Positions 35,491 to 43,668 of a stretch of 64,000 bases of DNA are shown piece by piece. The notes below the pieces were generated by a model. That model was not told the origin of the DNA and ran no database searches. It saw only the letters and a list, made by a program, of their open reading frames with translations. The translations under genes were made by a program, and so were the position numbers. The first letter of the stretch is position 1, and each line of letters opens with the position of its first letter. Source of the DNA: Sulfidibacterium sp036244975 (GTDB taxonomy: Bacteria; Bacteroidota; Bacteroidia; Bacteroidales; F082); the NCBI GenBank assembly GCA_036244975.1, contig BTTE01000005.1:1-64000 (forward strand), written 5' to 3'.

Positions 35491-36759
35491 ATGACCATTT
35501 TTATTGAAAACATAAAAAAAATAGTGCTTACCGAAGATAAGTCGTGCAAATTTGTGAGCGGCAAGGCAATGGCCGTTATGAACAGCATCGAAAATGCCTG
35601 GCTGCTGATTCGCGATGGGAAAATTGCAGACTTTGGCAGTATGAAAAGCATAGACAAAAGCAGTGTTCTTTTTGAAACAGAGGAAGTTAAAGTCATTGAT
35701 GCTACCGGGAAACTGGTTTTTCCCTCTTTTGTGGATTCACATACCCATCTCGTTTATCCCGCTTCACGCGAAATTGAGTATGTGGACAAAATCAAAGGAC
35801 TTTCTTACGAAGAGATTGCAAAAAGGGGTGGCGGCATCCTGAATACCGCCCGGAAAATGCAGGAAATACCGGAAGATGAATTGTACCGGCAGGCTATGCA
35901 ACGGTTAGACGAAATTATTGCTTACGGTACCGGTGCCGTAGAGATAAAAAGCGGTTATGGCCTCAGCACAGAAAACGAATTGAAGATGCTACGGGTAATA
36001 AAACGGCTGAAAAAGGATTCGCCGCTGACCATTCGTGCCAATTTTCTCGGAGCACACGCTGTTCCTCCTGAATATCAAGGCAGGCAAACAAAATATGTGG
36101 ATAAAGTCATCAACGAAATGCTGCCGCAGGTAGTCGAAGAAGGGCTGGCCGATTTTGTGGATGTGTTTTGCGACAAAGGTTTTTTCACAGTGAAAGATAC
36201 CGAACGTATTCTTGAAGCCGGTCAGAAACAGGGGCTGAGAGGAAAAATCCATGCCAACGAGCTGGGCTATTCCGGCGGCATCCAGGCCGGTGTGAAATAC
36301 AATGCCTTGTCAGTGGATCATTTGGAATACACCGGCGATGCCGAAATAGAGGCATTGCTTCATTCCGAGACCATGCCCACGATTCTGCCCGGCGCGGCTT
36401 TATTTCTTGGAATGGTCTATGCGCCCGCCCGCAAGATGATTGACGCCGGACTTCCGGTAGCCATGGCCAGCGATTTTAATCCCGGCTCGGCACCCTCCGG
36501 AAACATGCAGTTTATCCTTTCTATGGCCAGTATTGCCTACCGGCTGCTACCCGAAGAAGCAATTTATGCTACCACGCTCAATACGGCTTACGCCATGGGC
36601 ATCAGCGATAGGCTGGGAAGTATCGCCCGTGGAAAAATTGCCAATATTTTTATTACCAAAGAGATTCCGAACATTGAGTTTATGCCTTATGCTTTCGGCA
36701 GCAACAAGGTGGAAACTGCTATTTTAAACGGAGAAATTATCAAGCGTGAAATATGCTAA
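35491..36759 (+). CDS. hutI: Imidazolonepropionase
   Basis: 422 residues, amidohydrolase superfamily. It opens the ring of imidazolone-5-propionate to N-formimino-L-glutamate, the third step of histidine degradation. Metal ligands FVDSHTHLVY (HxH) are at residues ~82-84; further family stretches are EIKSGYGLSTENELKML, ANFLGAHAVP, KIHANELGYSGG, SVDHLEY and MASDFNPGSAPSGNMQ. The next enzyme of the pathway, a fused formiminotransferase-cyclodeaminase, is encoded directly downstream. hutH and hutU are not in the window. Confidence 0.95.
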   Translation: MTIFIENIKKIVLTEDKSCKFVSGKAMAVMNSIENAWLLIRDGKIADFGSMKSIDKSSVLFETEEVKVIDATGKLVFPSFVDSHTHLVYPASREIEYVDKIKGLSYEEIAKRGGGILNTARKMQEIPEDELYRQAMQRLDEIIAYGTGAVEIKSGYGLSTENELKMLRVIKRLKKDSPLTIRANFLGAHAVPPEYQGRQTKYVDKVINEMLPQVVEEGLADFVDVFCDKGFFTVKDTERILEAGQKQGLRGKIHANELGYSGGIQAGVKYNALSVDHLEYTGDAEIEALLHSETMPTILPGAALFLGMVYAPARKMIDAGLPVAMASDFNPGSAPSGNMQFILSMASIAYRLLPEEAIYATTLNTAYAMGISDRLGSIARGKIANIFITKEIPNIEFMPYAFGSNKVETAILNGEIIKREIC

Positions 36760-36764
36760 TTTTG
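36757..36764 (+). promoter_or_regulatory. -7 promoter element of ftcD, overlapping the hutI stop codon
   Basis: TAATTTTG; its first three bases are the TAA stop of hutI. It lies 30 nt before the ftcD ATG at 36795, so ftcD may be transcribed independently of hutI. Confidence 0.5.
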
Positions 36765-36794
36765 CAGGAAATAAAAAAAATACCCCTGAAAAAT

Positions 36795-38492
36795 ATGAAG
36801 AAATTAGTCGAATGTGTTCCTAACTTTAGTGAAGGCCGCGACATGTCGGTCATAAAGCAGATTACCGATGAGATAGAAAAAGTTGAAGGTGTCAGGTTGC
36901 TGGATGTGGATCCCGGCGCTGCCACCAACCGTACGGTGGTAACGCTTGTCGGCACACCCGACGAAGTGGTGGAAGCCGCCTTCCGGGCGGTGAAAAAAGC
37001 TGCCGAAGTCATCGACATGCGGCACCACAAAGGCGAACATCCCCGTTTTGGGGCCACGGATGTATGTCCGCTGGTTCCGGTGGCCAACATCACCATGGAG
37101 GAGACGGTGGAGTATGCCCGGAAGCTGGCCAAACGCCTTGGCGAAGAGCTGGAAATTCCCATCTATTGTTATGAAAATGCCGCTTTCACGGAAGAGCGGA
37201 AAAATTTAGCCAACTGCCGTTCAGGAGAATACGAAGGACTAACCGAAAAACTGACCGACCCGCACTGGAAACCCGATTTCGGTCCGGCGGAATTCAGTGA
37301 AAAAGTGGCGGGCAGCGGCGTTACGGCTGTGGGTGCCCGCGATTTTTTGGTGGCTTTCAATGTAAACCTGAACACCACTTCCACCCGCCGGGCCAATGCC
37401 ATTGCTTTTGATGTGCGCGAGCGCGGGCGGGCAAAAAGAGACGGAAATCCCGTTACCGGAAAAATCGTAAAAGACGAAAACGGCAAGCCGGTGATGATTC
37501 CCGGCTCGCTAAAAGCCGTGAAAGCCATTGGCTGGTACATCGAGGAGTACGGCGTTGCCCAAATCTCTATGAACCTCACAAACATCAGTATAACACCCGT
37601 GCATGTGGCTTTTGACGAAGTCTGCAAAAAAGCGGATACACACGGTATCCGCGTTACCGGTTCGGAACTGGTGGGGCTTATCCCGCTGGAGGCCATGCTG
37701 GAAGCCGGACGTTATTTTCTGCGGAAGCAAAAACGCTCGACAGGTGTTGACCGCGACGAGTTGCTGAAGATTGCTATCAAATCTATGGGGTTAAATGATT
37801 TAAAACCTTTTAACCCGAAAGAACGCATAATTGAATTTCTGCTCGAAGAACCGGGAAAAAAGCTGACGGACATGAGTCTGACAGGTTTCGCCAACGAAAC
37901 GGCTTCCGAATCACCGGCACCGGGAGGTGGTTCCATTTCGGCTTATGTTGGTACGCTGGGTGTTTCGCTGGGAACCATGGTAGCCAACCTCTCCGCACAC
38001 AAGCGTGGCTGGGACGACCGTTGGGAAGATTTTTCCGACTGGGCTGAGAAAGGGCAGCAGTTCAAAGATGAGTTGCTGCGGCTGGTAGATGAGGATACCA
38101 TGGCTTTTAACAAAATTATGGATGCTTTCGGCCTTCCAAAAAAGACTGAAGAGGAGAAAAGAGTTCGTAAAGAAGCCATAGAAGAGGCCTCAAAGCACGC
38201 AATGGAAATACCTTATAAGGTTATGGAAACAGCTCTCAACTCCATAGCTGTTATGCGTGCTATGGCTGAAAATGGAAATCCCAACTCCGCCTCCGATGCG
38301 GGTGTGGGCGCTCTTTGCGCACTGACAGCGGTGGAAGGTGCTTACCTCAACGTAAAAATCAACGCTATGGGTATCACGGATAAAAAATTTACGGGAGATA
38401 TGCTTCTCAGGGCAAAAGAAGTTGCTCAAAAAGCCCGCTCCTGCCGCAATATGATTATCGAAACGGTGGAACAGAAAATCAGGGAGCTGTAA
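36795..38492 (+). CDS. ftcD: Fused glutamate formimidoyltransferase / formimido-THF cyclodeaminase
   Basis: 565 residues from ATG 36795. Residues ~1-330 are the formimidoyltransferase (MKKLVECVPNFSEGRD, VDPGAATNRTVVTLVG, HPRFGATDVCPLVPV, VGARDFLVAFNVNL). Residues ~365-565 are the helical cyclodeaminase (SLTGFANETASESPAPGGGSISAYVGTLG, ALCALTAVEGAYLNVKIN). The first moves the formimino group of formiminoglutamate to tetrahydrofolate; the second releases ammonia to give 5,10-methenyl-THF. The layout matches the fused mammalian FTCD, whereas several Bacteroides carry two separate genes, as I recall. It acts right after HutI. Confidence 0.94.
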   Translation: MKKLVECVPNFSEGRDMSVIKQITDEIEKVEGVRLLDVDPGAATNRTVVTLVGTPDEVVEAAFRAVKKAAEVIDMRHHKGEHPRFGATDVCPLVPVANITMEETVEYARKLAKRLGEELEIPIYCYENAAFTEERKNLANCRSGEYEGLTEKLTDPHWKPDFGPAEFSEKVAGSGVTAVGARDFLVAFNVNLNTTSTRRANAIAFDVRERGRAKRDGNPVTGKIVKDENGKPVMIPGSLKAVKAIGWYIEEYGVAQISMNLTNISITPVHVAFDEVCKKADTHGIRVTGSELVGLIPLEAMLEAGRYFLRKQKRSTGVDRDELLKIAIKSMGLNDLKPFNPKERIIEFLLEEPGKKLTDMSLTGFANETASESPAPGGGSISAYVGTLGVSLGTMVANLSAHKRGWDDRWEDFSDWAEKGQQFKDELLRLVDEDTMAFNKIMDAFGLPKKTEEEKRVRKEAIEEASKHAMEIPYKVMETALNSIAVMRAMAENGNPNSASDAGVGALCALTAVEGAYLNVKINAMGITDKKFTGDMLLRAKEVAQKARSCRNMIIETVEQKIREL

Positions 38493-38653
38493 ATATTGAT
38501 AACAATCCTGTTTAACTTTAAATAACTTCAAAGGAAAAGCTGTCGCAGGTATCGACCATACTGTTCTGCTTTACATCGTTTTGCTTTTCAATAATATCAG
38601 TAACCATCAAAAAAAAAATTAAAAAATAATTAGGATAATGTGGCAGGAGTTTG

Positions 38654-38661
38654 TATTTTTG
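38654..38661 (+). promoter_or_regulatory. -7 promoter element of rpmG
   Basis: TATTTTTG matches TAnnTTTG, 28 nt before the rpmG ATG. Confidence 0.6.
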
Positions 38662-38689
38662 CCGACCAAAATTTTAAAAGCGATTCACA

Positions 38690-38878
38690 ATGGCTAAGAA
38701 AAGTAAAGGCGCAAGGATTCAGGTGATTTTAGAGTGCACGGAGCATAAAAAAAGCGGTATGCCGGGGACTTCACGGTACATCACTACCAAGAATAAAAAA
38801 AATACCCCCGAAAGGCTGGAGTTGAAGAAATACAACCCCATTCTGAAAAAAATGACTATTCACCGAGAAATTAAATAA
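38690..38878 (+). CDS. rpmG: 50S ribosomal protein L33
   Basis: 62 residues, typical Bacteroidota L33: MAKKSKGARIQVILECTEHK, a SRYITTKNKKNTPERLELKKYNP stretch and a basic C-terminus. The zinc-type cysteines of some L33 are missing, only C17 remains, so it is a zinc-independent form. It begins the usual rpmG-DUF4295-ftsY-rimO block; rpmB, often just upstream, is not found in the 197 bp before it. Confidence 0.96.
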   Translation: MAKKSKGARIQVILECTEHKKSGMPGTSRYITTKNKKNTPERLELKKYNPILKKMTIHREIK

Positions 38879-38886
38879 TTTGAACC

Positions 38887-39039
38887 ATGGCTAAAAAAGT
38901 AGTTGCATCATTACAGTCCACAGGAAAAGACTTTGCAAAAGTTATTAAAGCGGTAAAATCCCCTAAGTCGGGTGCTTACACTTTTAAAGAAGAAATTATC
39001 CCTACAGATAAGGTGAAAGAATATTTTGCTAAGAAATAA
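38887..39039 (+). CDS. DUF4295 small protein
   Basis: 50 residues, starting MAKKVVASLQSTGKDFAKVI and ending KVKEYFAKK, basic and without cysteines. It begins 8 nt after rpmG and is immediately followed by terminators. The family is conserved in Bacteroidota at this position beside L33 and is plausibly ribosome-associated; no activity is established that I know of. Confidence 0.9.
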   Translation: MAKKVVASLQSTGKDFAKVIKAVKSPKSGAYTFKEEIIPTDKVKEYFAKK

Positions 39040-39040
39040 G

Positions 39041-39060
39041 CGAGAATCTTCTCGATTTTT
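39041..39060 (+). terminator. Intrinsic terminator after DUF4295
   Basis: CGAGAA-TC-TTCTCG hairpin followed by ATTTTTT. Confidence 0.75.
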
Positions 39061-39066
39061 TAAAAG

Positions 39067-39104
39067 AAAGCTTTTTCCTGTCATCGGGAAGAAGCTTTTT
39101 TATT
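39067..39104 (+). terminator. Second terminator hairpin
   Basis: AAGCTTTTTCC pairs with GGAAGAAGCTT (one wobble/mismatch) around a short loop, followed by TTTTTATTTTT. Together with the first hairpin it separates the ribosomal genes from ftsY. Confidence 0.65.
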
Positions 39105-39162
39105 TTTATGCTTCGCATTTTTTATTTGGGTGAGGTTTTAACAAACATTTAATCAAACAGTT

Positions 39163-40116
39163 ATGGGCTTATTCTCTTTCTTTTCTTCCAGGCAGCAAAA
39201 AGAAGACCTCGACAAAGGGTTGGAAAAAACCAGACAGAGCGTTTTTAGCAAACTCTCAAAAGCCGTCGTCGGAAAATCAAAAGTGGACGATGAAGTGCTG
39301 GACGACCTCGAAGAAATTCTCGTTACCTCCGATGTGGGTGTCGAAACCACGCTTAAGATTATCGACCGCATCGAAGCCCGTGTTGCCCGTGACAAATACC
39401 TTGGCGTTGATGAGTTGAACCGCCTGCTGAAAGAGGAAATTGTAGCCCTTTTGCAGGAAAACCACAGTGGCGATGGCGCTGATTTTGAGCTGCCTGCAGA
39501 TAAGAAACCTTATGTTATCATGGTGGTTGGCGTGAACGGCGTAGGAAAAACCACCACCATCGGTAAACTGGCTTACAATTTCAAAAGAGTCAACAAGAAC
39601 GTTGTTCTTGGCGCTTCCGATACTTTCCGTGCCGCCGCTGTGGCACAGTTGAAAATATGGTCGGAGCGCGTGGATGTCCCCATGGTAAGCCAGGGCATGG
39701 GCGCTGACCCGGCTTCCGTAGCTTACGACACTGTAAAATCGGCCATTGCCCAGGATGCTGACGTAGTCATTATCGACACGGCCGGAAGGTTGCACAACAA
39801 GGTAAACCTGATGAACGAGCTTTCCAAAGTCAAGCGGGTCATGCAAAAGCTGATTCCCGATGCTCCCCACGAAATTTTGCTCGTACTGGATGCTTCTACC
39901 GGCCAGAATGCCATTGAGCAGGCCCGGCAGTTTATTGCCGCCACGGAGGTAAATGCTATCGCGCTCACCAAGCTGGATGGTACAGCCAAAGGCGGTGTGG
40001 TTATCGGCATCTCCGACACTTTCAAAATTCCCGTGAAATACATTGGCGTGGGGGAAAAGATGGAAGACCTGCAGGTCTTTGACCGTAAAGAATTTGTCGC
40101 AGCACTCTTCTCTTAA
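39163..40116 (+). CDS. ftsY: Signal recognition particle receptor FtsY
   Basis: 317 residues: a short N-terminal region without the long acidic A domain of E. coli, then the NG GTPase. Motifs: GVNGVGKTTTIGKLA (G1), DTFRAAAVAQLKIW (G2/insertion box), DTAGRLHNKVNLMNEL (G3), TKLDGTAKGG (G4) and GVGEKMEDLQVFD at the end. It docks SRP-ribosome complexes at the inner membrane. rimO follows 9 nt later. Confidence 0.97.
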   Translation: MGLFSFFSSRQQKEDLDKGLEKTRQSVFSKLSKAVVGKSKVDDEVLDDLEEILVTSDVGVETTLKIIDRIEARVARDKYLGVDELNRLLKEEIVALLQENHSGDGADFELPADKKPYVIMVVGVNGVGKTTTIGKLAYNFKRVNKNVVLGASDTFRAAAVAQLKIWSERVDVPMVSQGMGADPASVAYDTVKSAIAQDADVVIIDTAGRLHNKVNLMNELSKVKRVMQKLIPDAPHEILLVLDASTGQNAIEQARQFIAATEVNAIALTKLDGTAKGGVVIGISDTFKIPVKYIGVGEKMEDLQVFDRKEFVAALFS

Positions 40117-40125
40117 AATATCTCT

Positions 40126-41430
40126 GTGAGAAAAGTAAAAAAACAGAAAGTTAATGTTGTAACACTGGGTTGCTCCAAAAACCTCGTGGACTCCGAAGTA
40201 CTGATGCGTCAGTTAGACGACCGCTACGAGGTGATGAACGACTCCAATGACCCGGCCGATATTATGGTCATCAACACCTGCGGTTTTATTCAGGATGCCA
40301 AAGAGGAATCTATTGACATGATTTTATCGGCCATAGAGGCAAAAAAGGCGGGGAAACTGCGTAAGATAATTGTTACCGGATGTTTGTCACAACGCTACAA
40401 ATCCGAGCTAACAGAGGAGATGAGCAGCGTGGATGCTTTTTTTGGTGTTAATGATTTGCCACAAATTCTGGAAATGCTGGAAACGGATTACAAAAAGGAG
40501 TTAGTGGGCGAACGTCATTTGACCACCCCTTCCCATTTTGCTTATCTGAAAATATCGGAAGGTTGCGACCGCAGTTGTGCTTTTTGCGCCATCCCGCTTA
40601 TTCGTGGGAAGCACGTGTCAAAACCTTTTGAAGAGGTTGTTGCCGAAGCGGAAAAACTGGCTGCCAACGGGGTGAAAGAGTTGTTGCTCATTGCTCAGGA
40701 TTTGACCTGGTACGGCCTTGACCTGTACGAAAAGCGCCGCATTGCTGCGCTGGTTATCCGGCTTTCCGAAATCGATGGTATCGAATGGATTCGGCTGCAT
40801 TATGCTTATCCTGCCGGTTTCCCGGAAGATTTGCTGGAGGTAATGCAGAAAAACCCGAAAGTCTGCAAATATCTTGACATTCCTTTGCAACACATTAGCA
40901 ACCGCATTTTAGAATCCATGAAACGCGGCCTGGATGGAGAAAAAACCCGCCAACTGGCGCTTTCGTGGCGCGAAAAAGTGCCGGGAATGGCGTTGCGTTC
41001 TACTTTCATCGTGGGCTATCCCGGTGAAACGGAAGAAGAGTTTCAACAACTGTTGGAGTTTATCCGTGAGATGCGTTTCGACCGTCTCGGCGTTTTCCAG
41101 TACTCGCCCGAAGAAAATACGGCTGCTTTTGCTTTGCCTGATGATGTTCCGGACACAGTAAAACAGGAACGTGAATATCGGCTCATGCAATTGCAGCAAC
41201 AAATTTCGCTGGAGCTGAACAACGAAAAAGTCGGCAAAACATTCAAAGTGCTCATCGACAAAAAAGAGGACGGTTTTTATGTGGGTCGCACCGAATTTGA
41301 TTCTCCCGAAGTGGACAATGAAGTGCTTATCCCGGCAGAAGAAGCAACATTACAAACAGGTGAATTTTACAACATTAAAATCACCCGCTCCGATTTTTAC
41401 GACCTCTACGGTGTGGAGGAAAAGTTGTAA
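40126..41430 (+). CDS. rimO: Ribosomal protein S12 methylthiotransferase RimO
   Basis: 434 residues; radical-SAM enzyme with two iron-sulfur clusters that methylthiolates an aspartate of ribosomal protein S12. N-terminal UPF0004 domain: VTLGCSKNLVDSEVLM, NTCGFIQDAKEESID, VTGCLSQRY. Radical SAM cluster: EGCDRSCAFCAIP (CxxxCxxC). A C-terminal TRAM domain ends ...RSDFYDLYG. The start is GTG at 40126; no ATG precedes the essential first cysteine region. It lies 9 nt after ftsY, likely co-transcribed. Confidence 0.96.
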   Translation: MRKVKKQKVNVVTLGCSKNLVDSEVLMRQLDDRYEVMNDSNDPADIMVINTCGFIQDAKEESIDMILSAIEAKKAGKLRKIIVTGCLSQRYKSELTEEMSSVDAFFGVNDLPQILEMLETDYKKELVGERHLTTPSHFAYLKISEGCDRSCAFCAIPLIRGKHVSKPFEEVVAEAEKLAANGVKELLLIAQDLTWYGLDLYEKRRIAALVIRLSEIDGIEWIRLHYAYPAGFPEDLLEVMQKNPKVCKYLDIPLQHISNRILESMKRGLDGEKTRQLALSWREKVPGMALRSTFIVGYPGETEEEFQQLLEFIREMRFDRLGVFQYSPEENTAAFALPDDVPDTVKQEREYRLMQLQQQISLELNNEKVGKTFKVLIDKKEDGFYVGRTEFDSPEVDNEVLIPAEEATLQTGEFYNIKITRSDFYDLYGVEEKL

Positions 41431-41520
41431 ATAACTTTGACTTCCCGTTTTCTTTTCCTGGTTGATTCTTTTTTGTTTTCATCAGTAACACAAAAAAGTT
41501 TCTTTCCTGCTGTTCTATCA

Positions 41521-41553
41521 CAAACGTTTGAAAAAGCATATAAAAAACGTTTG
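41521..41553. promoter_or_regulatory. Pair of CAAACGTTTG-type palindromes (candidate LacI-family operators)
   Basis: A perfect 10-bp palindrome CAAACGTTTG at 41521-41530 is followed by AAAACGTTTGC at 41544-41554 with the same AAACGTTT core. Their CG centres are 23 bp apart, about two helical turns. Symmetric sites with a central CG are typical of LacI-type sugar regulators. They lie ~90-115 bp upstream of the -7 box of the glycogen genes. No regulator gene is adjacent. Confidence 0.45.
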
Positions 41554-41580
41554 CGAATTTTGCTTCATAATAAAACCTAT

Positions 41581-41599
41581 TTCCTTAAAAAATAAGGAA
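41581..41599. repeat. Perfect hairpin TTCCTTA/TAAGGAA
   Basis: A 7-bp perfect stem with an AAAAA loop between the operator-like palindromes and the -7 box of the glycogen block. No T-tract follows, so it may be a protein-binding site; its role is unknown. Confidence 0.35.
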
Positions 41600-41639
41600 T
41601 TATTAACAATTCACAATATCCGGAAACCGCAGGTTTTAT

Positions 41640-41647
41640 TATTTTTG
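41640..41647 (+). promoter_or_regulatory. -7 promoter element of the glycogen block
   Basis: TATTTTTG matches TAnnTTTG, 34 nt before the debranching-enzyme ATG. Confidence 0.6.
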
Positions 41648-41681
41648 TGGTGTAGAAAAGTTTAAGCGAAAACAGAAAAAA

Positions 41682-43634
41682 ATGGGTTATATAAAATTTG
41701 ATAAGAAGCAGCTTGTCAACCTGAATTATTCACTCAGCAGAGAGAAGTTGCGCACCAACCGGGCCGGCAGCTATGCCAATTCCAGCATCATAAATTGCAA
41801 TACACGGAGCTATCACGGACTTTTGGTGGTTCCACAGCCTCTGATTGACGACAACAACCACGTTCTGTTATCGGGTTTGGATGAGAACCTGCTATCCAAC
41901 GATTTTGAGTTTCATCTGGGTTCGCGCATGTACGAAGGAGGCGTCATGGAACCCAAAGGACACAAATATCTGCGTGATTATGATATGGACCCCATTCCTC
42001 GTTTGGTTTTCAGGCTTGGAAGTATTGTGCTGGTAAAAGAGCTTATCTTCACACAAAAAGAAGACCGTATTTTCATAAAATATACGCTCGAAGAGAGTAT
42101 CGGGAAAGTGAAATTCAGTCTGCGACCTTTTCTTGCTTTCCGCAGCGTTCATACGCTCAGCAAAGCCAATACTTATGCGAATACTCATTTTAAACCGATT
42201 AAAAACGGCGTCAGCTGGCAGATGTACCAGGGCTACTCGCCGGTTTATATGCAGTTTTCGAAAAAGACAGAGTATATCCATGTTCCCGACTGGTATTACA
42301 ATGTGCAATATATTCGTGAAAAAGAGCGTGGTTATGCTTATCTCGAAGACCTATACTCCCCCGGGTATTTTGAAACCGAATTGAAAAAAGGCGAAAGTAT
42401 TGTTATATCTGCAGGTCTTGAAGAAAAAACGCCAGCCAATTTCAAGCGGCATTTTACCGCTGAAGTAAAAAAACGTGTCCCCCGCAGCAACTTTGAAAAC
42501 AGTCTGCAAAATGCTGCCGAAGAGTTTATTATCCATACTAAACATCGCACGGAAGTTATTGCCGGCTATCCGTGGTTTGGTCGCTGGGGCCGCGATACAT
42601 TTATTGCCCTGCCGGGGCTTACACTGATAAACGGAGATAAAAAGACTTTTCATGCCGTGGTGAAAACCATGCTCAGTGAGCTGAAAAACGGACTTTTCCC
42701 CAATCTCGGACACGGCGCCGGGGCCAGTTTCAATTCGGCGGATACTTCTCTGTGGTTTTTCTGGGCTTTACATCAATATGCGTTAATCACGGGGGAGACT
42801 GCAGGACTATGGGCTTCTTACGGCAAGGCCATGGAAAGTATCCTGAACAATTACAGGAAGGGGACGCTGCATCAGATTCGTATGCACGACAACGGACTTA
42901 TCTGGGCCGGCGAAACCGGCAAGGCCGTTACCTGGATGGATGCCATTGTTGAAGGAAAACCGGTAACCGCCCGTACAGGTTTTGCAGTGGAAATAAACGC
43001 ATTATGGTATGAAGCTATTCGCTTTGCCCTGCAACTCGCCGAAGAAGCCAAAGACCAGCGTTTTGTGAACCGATGGGAAAAATGGCCTGAAACCATCAGA
43101 AAATCGTTTGCAGACATGTTCTGGGACGAAGCGAAAGGTTCCCTCGCCGACTATGCCACTTACGAACAAAAAGATTTTACTATCCGGCCAAACATGGTCA
43201 TTGCGGCATCATTGCCTTTTTCACCGCTTAACCCCGACATGAAAATTGCCGTACTCGGAAAAGCAAAAAACGAACTCCTCACACCACGGGGCCTGCGCTC
43301 GCTCTCTCCGCGTTTTGTCGAATACAAAGGAAAATATCGCGGTAACCAGGAGGAACGCGACCTCGCTTACCATCAGGGAACAGCCTGGCCGTGGCTTTTG
43401 GGGCCGTTTGCAGAAGCCTGGTTGAGTATCTATGGCGAAAAAGGGAAACCGTTTATTCGTAGCCTCTACGAGGGCTTTGAGGCGGTTATAACTGAAGCCG
43501 GCGTGGGGACGATTTCCGAGATTTACGATGGCGACCCGCCTCACGAAGCAGAGGGTGCCATCTCACAAGCCTGGAGCGTGGCAGAGCTGCTGCGGATAAA
43601 ATGGATGCTTGATGGTAAAGAATTAACAAAATGA
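41682..43634 (+). CDS. Amylo-alpha-1,6-glucosidase / glycogen debranching enzyme (GH133-type)
   Basis: 650 residues. N-terminal GDE domain with NCNTRSYHGLLVVPQP and GLDENLLSNDFEFHLGSRMYEGG (residues ~40-100). The C-terminal (alpha/alpha)6-barrel carries AGYPWFGRWGRDTFIALPGLTL, HNGLIWAGETGKAVTWMDA-like DNGLIWAGETG, YHQGTAWPWLLGPFAEAWL, and GTISEIYDGDPPHEAEGAISQAWSVAELLR, which are typical of the prokaryotic amylo-1,6-glucosidase group. It removes alpha-1,6 branches of glycogen. First gene of the block; the GT4 gene starts 34 nt downstream. Confidence 0.9.
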   Translation: MGYIKFDKKQLVNLNYSLSREKLRTNRAGSYANSSIINCNTRSYHGLLVVPQPLIDDNNHVLLSGLDENLLSNDFEFHLGSRMYEGGVMEPKGHKYLRDYDMDPIPRLVFRLGSIVLVKELIFTQKEDRIFIKYTLEESIGKVKFSLRPFLAFRSVHTLSKANTYANTHFKPIKNGVSWQMYQGYSPVYMQFSKKTEYIHVPDWYYNVQYIREKERGYAYLEDLYSPGYFETELKKGESIVISAGLEEKTPANFKRHFTAEVKKRVPRSNFENSLQNAAEEFIIHTKHRTEVIAGYPWFGRWGRDTFIALPGLTLINGDKKTFHAVVKTMLSELKNGLFPNLGHGAGASFNSADTSLWFFWALHQYALITGETAGLWASYGKAMESILNNYRKGTLHQIRMHDNGLIWAGETGKAVTWMDAIVEGKPVTARTGFAVEINALWYEAIRFALQLAEEAKDQRFVNRWEKWPETIRKSFADMFWDEAKGSLADYATYEQKDFTIRPNMVIAASLPFSPLNPDMKIAVLGKAKNELLTPRGLRSLSPRFVEYKGKYRGNQEERDLAYHQGTAWPWLLGPFAEAWLSIYGEKGKPFIRSLYEGFEAVITEAGVGTISEIYDGDPPHEAEGAISQAWSVAELLRIKWMLDGKELTK

Positions 43635-43668
43635 AAAGATTTTTGAAAAACAAACCAGAAAAGAAGCT

